A stretch of DNA of 6,141 nucleotides from an uncultured Lachnospiraceae bacterium. GTDB lineage: Bacteria; Bacillota; Clostridia; Lachnospirales; Lachnospiraceae. Positions 1-4,204 of the stretch are shown in pieces (the first letter of the stretch is position 1; every line of letters begins with the position of its first letter). The notes below the pieces were generated by a model that was given only the letters and a program-made list of their open reading frames with translations, was not told the origin of the DNA and made no database searches. The position numbers and the translations under genes were made by a program. The stretch is from NCBI GenBank assembly GCA_934418055.1, contig CAKRWX010000153.1:1-6141 (forward strand), written 5' to 3'.

Positions 1-62
1 AAAATACAGATTTTTGCAATTGTAGAGGAATACTAAGAGCGTGAAATTCGAGGAATGATTTT
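1..62 (+). other. Upstream region of the LysR gene; nothing beyond the ribosome binding site
   Basis: GAGGA at 50-54 serves the LysR start. The word GAGGAAT occurs twice (25-31 and 50-56). I see no convincing -35/-10 pair or operator in these 62 bases; the promoter may lie before the window. Confidence 0.5.
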
Positions 63-1007
63 ATGGACAGAAGTATCGACTATGTAATCGCAGTAGCAGA
101 ATGCCGGAGCATCTCCCAGGCGGCAGAGATGCTGTATATCAGCCAGCCGTCCCTCTCCCGGTACTTATCGAATCTGGAAAATGAGCTTGGGGTAAACTTA
201 TTTGTCCGGACGTTAAATGGAACGGAGCTGACAGAGGCGGGAAAGATCTATCTGGAGTACGCCAAGGAGATCAAACTGCTGCGGAGCACCATGGATTCAA
301 AAATCAAGGCATTGAAGCGGGAGAAAAAGAACCGGATCCGGGTTGGGATGACCCTGAATGCGGCATCGTTGATGGCTTTTAACATCACTCAGGAGGTAAA
401 GAAAAAGTATCCGGGATGTGAAGTGGAATTCTACAACATGCTTTCCAAAGATACGGAACATGTGCTGCAGGAAGGAACCTATGATTTCGTTATTGGACCA
501 AACTGGGGACTTCCACCGGAATTTGATTATGAAATGCTGTATCAGGATCCGTATGTGCTGGTAGTGCCCGACCGGTATGATATTGAGGCATATGCAGAAC
601 GCAAAGATGAAAATGTCATGCCATTTGTAGATTTAAAGGATCTTCCGCCTATGGATTATATATTTCAGGATGAAACCACTTCCGTAAGAAAAGGGATCAA
701 CCAGATCATGAAGAAGCAGAAGCTGGAGATCATACCGAAAATGGTAGTAACCAGCAGTACCCTGGCGATTCAGGCGGCAGAGAATGGAATTGGGTGCTGT
801 ATTGTTGTGGTAGGGCATCTGACCTATATCAGCCGTGGCGATCGTCTGAGGGTATATCAGGTCAGCGGACAGGAGATTTCCAGTGCCGGCGTGGTCTCTC
901 TTCGCAGTAAGACCTTTACAGAAGAAGAAAAATATTGTATCGCAATGGTAAAAAGGGCGCTGTTGGAGGGCGAAAAAGAGATCCATCGGCGTTTACGGCT
1001 GAAATAG
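63..1007 (+). CDS. LysR-type transcriptional regulator (LTTR), complete
   Basis: This is a 314-residue DNA-binding regulator of normal LysR length. Residues 2-60 form the winged helix-turn-helix: the stretch with SISQAAEMLYISQPSLSRYL (17-36) followed by LENELGVNLFVRT is the classic LTTR pattern. A linker helix runs from about 58 to 88. The effector-binding domain starts at RIRVGMTLNA (91-100), matching the usual first beta strand, and continues to about 300, with TYDFVIGP in the usual first subdomain position. The start ATG at 63 is supported by GAGGA at 50-54 with 8 bases of spacing, and gives the expected N-terminal distance to the helix-turn-helix. The gene ends with its own terminator and is codirectional with the transporter, whereas many LTTRs are divergent from their targets. 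The effector is unknown. It may control the downstream transporter-hydrolase pair (inference from adjacency) or genes upstream of the window. Family assignment is very secure. Confidence 0.96.
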   Translation: MDRSIDYVIAVAECRSISQAAEMLYISQPSLSRYLSNLENELGVNLFVRTLNGTELTEAGKIYLEYAKEIKLLRSTMDSKIKALKREKKNRIRVGMTLNAASLMAFNITQEVKKKYPGCEVEFYNMLSKDTEHVLQEGTYDFVIGPNWGLPPEFDYEMLYQDPYVLVVPDRYDIEAYAERKDENVMPFVDLKDLPPMDYIFQDETTSVRKGINQIMKKQKLEIIPKMVVTSSTLAIQAAENGIGCCIVVVGHLTYISRGDRLRVYQVSGQEISSAGVVSLRSKTFTEEEKYCIAMVKRALLEGEKEIHRRLRLK

Positions 1008-1036
1008 CTTCCACCATCGCACCATGCGTTTTTTAC

Positions 1037-1073
1037 AGGGGTATAGCTTTATGCTATGCCCCTCTTTCTTTTT
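1037..1073 (+). terminator. Intrinsic terminator of the LysR gene
   Basis: An 11-bp stem pairs AGGGGTATAGC (1037-1047) with GCTATGCCCCT (1053-1063), with one T-G wobble and a five-base loop. A T-rich tract (1065-1073, interrupted by one C) follows. It sits 30 bases after the LysR stop codon. It implies that the transporter downstream has its own promoter, or that it is reached only by read-through. Confidence 0.9.
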
Positions 1074-1077
1074 GGCA

Positions 1078-1107
1078 TTGGAAAAGAAAAATGGAATGGA
1101 TTACAAT
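1078..1107 (+). promoter_or_regulatory. Candidate sigma-A promoter for the transporter-hydrolase operon
   Basis: TTGGAA (1078-1083, 4/6 match to TTGACA) and TACAAT (1102-1107, 5/6 match to TATAAT) are separated by 18 bases. This would start transcription near 1114 and give a leader of about 87 bases. The promoter lies immediately after the LysR terminator, so a LysR activator bound near -65 would sit over the terminator hairpin. A weaker alternative is CCGACA (1132-1137) with TATGAA (1154-1159), 16 bases apart. No start-site data are visible, so this is a pattern match only. Confidence 0.5.
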
Positions 1108-1123
1108 AAGGACAGATGGAAAA

Positions 1124-1139
1124 TATGTTGGCCGACATA
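1124..1139. promoter_or_regulatory. 16-base imperfect palindrome, candidate operator
   Basis: TATGTTGGCCGACATA reads as an inverted repeat in which seven of eight base pairs match; only T1129/G1134 disagrees. It lies just downstream of the predicted transcription start (about +11 to +26), or over the -35 box of the weaker alternative promoter. It has dyad symmetry but does not fit the strict T-N11-A LysR box, so the protein that reads it is uncertain. It could be a repressor site or a LysR half-site region. Confidence 0.4.
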
Positions 1140-1155
1140 AAAAATCGAAAACTTA

Positions 1156-1173
1156 TGAAATTTACGAATTTCA
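1156..1173 (+). promoter_or_regulatory. AU-rich hairpin with UACG loop upstream of the transporter ribosome binding site
   Basis: TGAAATT (1156-1162) pairs perfectly with AATTTCA (1167-1173) around a TACG loop, a member of the stable UNCG tetraloop class, though here closed by a U-A pair. CTTA at 1152-1155 could additionally pair with TAAG at 1185-1188, which overlaps the AAGGAGG ribosome binding site (1186-1192). The repeated word AAACTTA occurs at 1149-1155 and 1176-1182. A role in tuning translation or mRNA stability is possible but unproven; AT-rich leaders form such stems by chance fairly easily. Confidence 0.35.
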
Positions 1174-1200
1174 AGAAACTTACATAAGGAGGAATTTTTT

Positions 1201-2484
1201 ATGAGTATGACGTTACTGTGGGCTTTGATCTGTCTGATCATTTTCGTAGTTGTTCTGGCACATCCAAAGCTTCCAAACTGGATGACATTTATCTGCATGG
1301 CTCCGGTGGTACTGCTGGCAAAGGTCATGGAAGCAAAAGATATCTACGCAGTGTTAAGTAACTCCAGCCTGCATCTGATGGTGATCATCTGTATGTTTTC
1401 AGGTATGATCGCAGCAACAGGACTGGATATTATCATCGGTGATTTTGTGGATCGTGTGACCAGTTCCCAGACCGGTAAGAAAAAAGAAATGATGATCTTC
1501 GCAATTGTGTATATTGTATCAGGATTGATTTCTACCGTCCTTCAGAACAGTTATGTAGCGATGGCATTTCTGCCGGTGTTAAAAAGTATTGCCAGAAAGA
1601 ACCGGATCAGCCTTTCTAAGTTAGTATTGTTCGTTATCTTCGCAACCACCTTAGGCGGCGCCATTACCCTGATCGGTACACCGACTAACGTTTATGCAAA
1701 CACTGCATTAGAGGAAGCAGGACTTCAGTTATTTGGCATGCTGGATTTCGCATGGGTCGGTATTCCGATCTTTATCGTAGGCGGACTTTACATGATCATC
1801 ATGAACCGCTGGTGTGCATCCTATGATGATTTTGGTGAAGCAGTCGTTGAGAAAACCTTAACGGCAGAGCAGAAGAAAAAACAGATGGTAGTTGGAATTG
1901 CATTCCTGGTATTTGTTATTGCTCTGGTATTAAAATCCCTGAAAGTGATTTCCATTGATCCGAACTTTATTGGTTATGCGATGATTGCGATTGCGATTCT
2001 GACAACCATCGTATCTCCAAAAGAAGCCATGTCATCTCTGGATGCACAGATGATCCTGTTCTGTGCAGGTATCAATTTAATGATCGCAGTGATGAACCAG
2101 AGCGGACTGGGACAGGTATTTGGCGACCTGATCATCAAAGTGATCGGCGAGTCCAGAAACCTGTATCTGATCACCGCAGTTCTCTGCATCGGAGCTTCTA
2201 TCGCAACCTCCTTTATGAACAACATGGCATGCGCAGGAATGCTGGCTCCAGTTGGTATTTCTATCGCCAATGCACTGGGTGCGAATCCACAGGCTATCGT
2301 TTTGGCAATCGCCATCGGCGCTGGATGCTCTTACTTAACACCGATCGCTTCTGGAACCAACCAGACCATGATCATTTTTACAAAATTGAAATTCCAGGAT
2401 TTTGCAAAATTCGGCTGGCCATTACTGATCATCTCCTGGATCTTATGTATCGCCATCCTGCCGCAGGTATTCCCATTCTTCTAA
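1201..2484 (+). CDS. SLC13/DASS-like permease (IT superfamily), probable carboxylate transporter
   Basis: This 427-residue integral membrane protein has about 10-11 hydrophobic segments. It shows the internal inverted duplication of the ion transporter superfamily. The first half has QNSYVAMAFLPV (115-126) followed by the hairpin motif GGAITLIGTPTN (152-163). The second half has MNNMACAGMLAPV (339-351) followed by SYLTPIASGTNQTM (377-390). In the SLC13/DASS fold the paired TxTN/GTN tips form the cation and carboxylate sites. Substrates of relatives include di- and tricarboxylates and sulfate; the substrate here cannot be read from sequence. A charged cytoplasmic loop around 210-228 separates the halves. 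The start is fixed by a perfect AAGGAGG (1186-1192) with 8 bases of spacing. The gene leads a probable operon with the serine hydrolase 38 bases downstream. An ArsB/NhaD or CitMHS-like relative within the same superfamily is the main alternative. Confidence 0.9.
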   Translation: MSMTLLWALICLIIFVVVLAHPKLPNWMTFICMAPVVLLAKVMEAKDIYAVLSNSSLHLMVIICMFSGMIAATGLDIIIGDFVDRVTSSQTGKKKEMMIFAIVYIVSGLISTVLQNSYVAMAFLPVLKSIARKNRISLSKLVLFVIFATTLGGAITLIGTPTNVYANTALEEAGLQLFGMLDFAWVGIPIFIVGGLYMIIMNRWCASYDDFGEAVVEKTLTAEQKKKQMVVGIAFLVFVIALVLKSLKVISIDPNFIGYAMIAIAILTTIVSPKEAMSSLDAQMILFCAGINLMIAVMNQSGLGQVFGDLIIKVIGESRNLYLITAVLCIGASIATSFMNNMACAGMLAPVGISIANALGANPQAIVLAIAIGAGCSYLTPIASGTNQTMIIFTKLKFQDFAKFGWPLLIISWILCIAILPQVFPFF

Positions 2485-2495
2485 AAGAATACCTG
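2464..2495 (+). other. Hairpin spanning the transporter stop codon, without a U tract
   Basis: CAGGTATTC (2464-2472) pairs perfectly over nine base pairs with GAATACCTG (2487-2495), with the TAA stop codon in the 14-base loop. An alternative inner stem ATTCTT/AAGAAT (2475-2480/2485-2490) competes with it. No T run follows, and the next gene's GAGGAGG ribosome binding site begins 10 bases later, so it is not a standard terminator. It could mark mRNA processing or differential expression between the two operon genes, or have no function. Confidence 0.4.
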
Positions 2496-2522
2496 ACAGA
2501 TTAATGAGGAGGTCCCCTGATT

Positions 2523-3956
2523 ATGAAATGTGAACTGCAACGTGCTCTTCCATCTGTGGAAGGAATTCACCCGGAATATCTGATCAATTTTTTAAATGCC
2601 TGTGAAAAGGCTGAGTCCGAGATTCATGGGATTATGATCGCAAGACACGGTAAAGTGATTTTTGAGGGCTACAATGCCCCCTATGCAGCAGATATCCCCC
2701 ACATCATGCATTCCTTTACCAAGATCCTGACCAATACCGCCGTGGCGCTGGCCTATGATGACGGACTGTTGAAGCTGGAAGACCCGGTTTTAAAATATTT
2801 CCCGGAATATGAGGCGGATGCCAATGAGTATTTAAGAGCCTGCACCATCCGGAATATGATCACCATGAGAAATGGCCAGCAGCGTTCCATTGGAGGAAAT
2901 GAATGGCGGCCATTGAAGACCAGCTGGAAAGAAGCGTATTTTCAGGTGCCATTTGACAAAAAACCAGGGGAAACCTATATGTATTCCAGTGGAAACAGCT
3001 ACATTCTCTCCTACATCGTCCAGAAGCTGGAGGGAAAAACCTGTCGGGAACTGGTACAGGAGCGGGTCGGTAAAGAGATCGGCTTAAATGATTTCCCGTG
3101 GATGTTAAGTCCGGAAGGTGTCTGCTCCGGTGGAAACGGTGTGTCCCTGACGACAGAAGATATGCTGCGGATCGGGCTTCTTTATCTCAATAAAGGAAAA
3201 TGGAACGGAAAGCAGCTGATCTCAGAAGAGTGGATCGATCATGCCATGGGCTATGTGGAGCCATTGGAGCCGGTTGATGGTCTCCAGTACAATTTCCACT
3301 GGGATCATACAGGAGATATCTGGGCTGCCAGAGGTATGTTTGGACAGACCTGCGGCCTGGTGCCATCTCTGGATCTGGTATTTGCCATCACGGCTGCAGA
3401 CAGCCGGTATGTGGCAATGAAGCTGTTCCAGAAGGAGATCATTGATCCGGTGAAGGCTGGAAAAGAACCGGAGATCCCCGATGCCACAGCAGAGGAGATC
3501 TTGAAGCAGAAAGGTCTCCGCATGACTCTGGAAGGGAAAAATGTTTCCGTAAAGGGTCATCAGGAGTTCTCAAAGGATGCAGTGTGGACGCCGGAGGAAA
3601 ATAAGGACGGAATCACCAAGGTAGAACTTCATGTAACGGATGGCGATCAGGTGGTTTACGTGATGGAAGATGGACGAGGACGCCATCAGGTGATTGCAGG
3701 ACTGGACCATTGGGTACATGGAACTACCACGATGACTGGCGCATACCTTCATCATCAGTACGAGCAGGACGAGTCACGGATTTCAGCTATCGCTTATTGG
3801 ACAGACGAGCATGTGCTGACTATGGAGTGGCGGTTTCCTGAGATGGCCTTCTGGGATCATGTATCCTTGACCTGGGACGGCGATACGGTGAAAATGGACC
3901 GATGGGTTAACATGAATTCCCAGGATGTGAAACGGCCTACGGTTTATTTAAAATAA
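2523..3956 (+). CDS. Serine hydrolase, class C beta-lactamase/esterase fold (PF00144 type)
   Basis: This 477-residue protein has the active-site signature of the beta-lactamase-like serine hydrolases. The nucleophile and lysine lie in HSFTK (Ser64, Lys67). The second box is YSSGN (Tyr154 to Asn158), the YSSG form seen in esterase-, D-aminopeptidase- and amide-hydrolase-like members rather than the YxN of true class C beta-lactamases. The GGNGVSLTTEDMLRIGLLYLNKGKW stretch is typical of COG1680 enzymes (its core is at 203-222). The third box region is ARGMFGQ (269-275), with Gly-Gln in place of a KTG triad. Residues from about 310 to 477 form an extra C-terminal, beta-rich domain of unknown role, rich in Trp and His. 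No signal peptide or membrane anchor is visible, so it is probably cytoplasmic. ATG 2523 has GAGGAGG at 2506-2512. It likely cleaves an amide or ester brought in by the adjacent transporter (inference); a penicillin-resistance role is unlikely. Confidence 0.92.
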   Translation: MKCELQRALPSVEGIHPEYLINFLNACEKAESEIHGIMIARHGKVIFEGYNAPYAADIPHIMHSFTKILTNTAVALAYDDGLLKLEDPVLKYFPEYEADANEYLRACTIRNMITMRNGQQRSIGGNEWRPLKTSWKEAYFQVPFDKKPGETYMYSSGNSYILSYIVQKLEGKTCRELVQERVGKEIGLNDFPWMLSPEGVCSGGNGVSLTTEDMLRIGLLYLNKGKWNGKQLISEEWIDHAMGYVEPLEPVDGLQYNFHWDHTGDIWAARGMFGQTCGLVPSLDLVFAITAADSRYVAMKLFQKEIIDPVKAGKEPEIPDATAEEILKQKGLRMTLEGKNVSVKGHQEFSKDAVWTPEENKDGITKVELHVTDGDQVVYVMEDGRGRHQVIAGLDHWVHGTTTMTGAYLHHQYEQDESRISAIAYWTDEHVLTMEWRFPEMAFWDHVSLTWDGDTVKMDRWVNMNSQDVKRPTVYLK

Positions 3957-3992
3957 ATTTTTAAAACAAGCTTTACCTCTTATCCCCAAAGC

Positions 3993-4039
3993 AGGAAGTA
4001 TGAAAATGCGGAAGCGTTTTTTCATACTTCCTCTTTTTT
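3993..4039 (+). terminator. Strong intrinsic terminator of the transporter-hydrolase operon
   Basis: A perfect 14-bp stem pairs AGGAAGTATGAAAA (3993-4006) with TTTTCATACTTCCT (4019-4032) around a 12-base loop. A run of six T residues (4034-4039) follows. It lies 36 bases after the hydrolase stop codon. It separates the operon from the M28 peptidase unit, whose candidate promoter begins about 15 bases later. Confidence 0.95.
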
Positions 4040-4053
4040 CGTGGGGTAAAGTA

Positions 4054-4062
4054 TGGTATGAT
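4054..4062 (+). promoter_or_regulatory. Extended -10 promoter for the M28 peptidase unit
   Basis: TGGTATGAT contains a TGn extension and TATGAT (5/6 match to TATAAT). At -35 spacing there is only the T-run of the preceding terminator, which is acceptable for an extended -10 promoter. The predicted start of transcription falls at about 4068-4070, which is exactly where the foldable leader begins. Pattern match only. Confidence 0.5.
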
Positions 4063-4068
4063 GTAACT

Positions 4069-4141
4069 GGCCTGTAGGTCTGCGCACTTGCTGCGCTGAC
4101 CGTAAGAAAATATAGGCCCGGTCAGAATCGTTGGTGACCGG
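4069..4141 (+). promoter_or_regulatory. Structured 5' leader of the M28 gene, candidate cis-regulatory RNA of no recognised class
   Basis: Three helices can form. P1 pairs GGCCTGTA (4069-4076) with TATAGGCC (4111-4118), eight pairs including one G-U. P1 encloses P2, in which GGTC-T-GCGCA (4077-4086) pairs with TGCGC-T-GACC (4092-4101) around a CTTGC loop, with one T-T mismatch. P3 pairs CCGGTCA (4118-4124) with TGACCGG (4135-4141). A competing seven-pair helix joins CTGACCG (4096-4102) to CGGTCAG (4119-4125) and is incompatible with P1, P2 and P3. There is an A-rich linker at 4102-4110. No U tract follows P3, so a terminator switch is not evident; control of translation or of RNA stability would fit better. 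A dispersed palindromic repeat is the main alternative. I do not recognise T-box, TPP, SAM, purine, ZTP or fluoride consensus elements here. Confidence 0.45.
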
Positions 4142-4147
4142 TTGTGA

Positions 4148-4204
4148 ATGATTAGGAAAAAGAGAGTGAGCAGACAGGTGAATAAGGACAAGTTAAGTAT
4201 CATG
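4148..4204 (+). promoter_or_regulatory. Four competing start codons of the M28 peptidase
   Basis: In-frame starts are ATG 4148, GTG 4166, GTG 4178 and ATG 4202; an in-frame TGA at 4145-4147 limits extension. ATG 4148 has only GGTGA (4133-4137), partly buried in helix P3. GTG 4166 has AGGA (4154-4157) with 8 bases of spacing. GTG 4178 has a weak GTGAG (4166-4170). ATG 4202 has AAGGA (4184-4188), but 13 bases away. None has the strong AGGAGG seen before the transporter and hydrolase, so translation may be weak or controlled by the leader. Confidence 0.5.

Noticed and set aside
633..986. Antisense open frame of 117 codons within the LysR gene
   Set aside because: A shadow of the coding strand: odd composition, no ribosome binding site, and the sense frame is a clear family member.
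935..1204. 89-codon + strand open frame overlapping the LysR end and the intergenic gap
   Set aside because: It starts inside the LysR gene, runs through the terminator and promoter region, has no ribosome binding site and no recognisable protein character.
1984..1998. Tandem ATTGCG repeat
   Set aside because: It encodes alternating Ile-Ala in a membrane segment, so protein composition explains it.
2523..3956. Antibiotic-resistance beta-lactamase
   Set aside because: The YSSG box, the absence of a KTG motif, the missing signal peptide and the extra C-terminal domain fit a cytoplasmic esterase/amidase-type hydrolase better.
4069..4141. T-box or another known riboswitch
   Set aside because: The conserved T-box sequence and the core motifs I know for TPP, SAM, purine, ZTP, fluoride and cyclic di-GMP riboswitches are absent, and no terminator follows.
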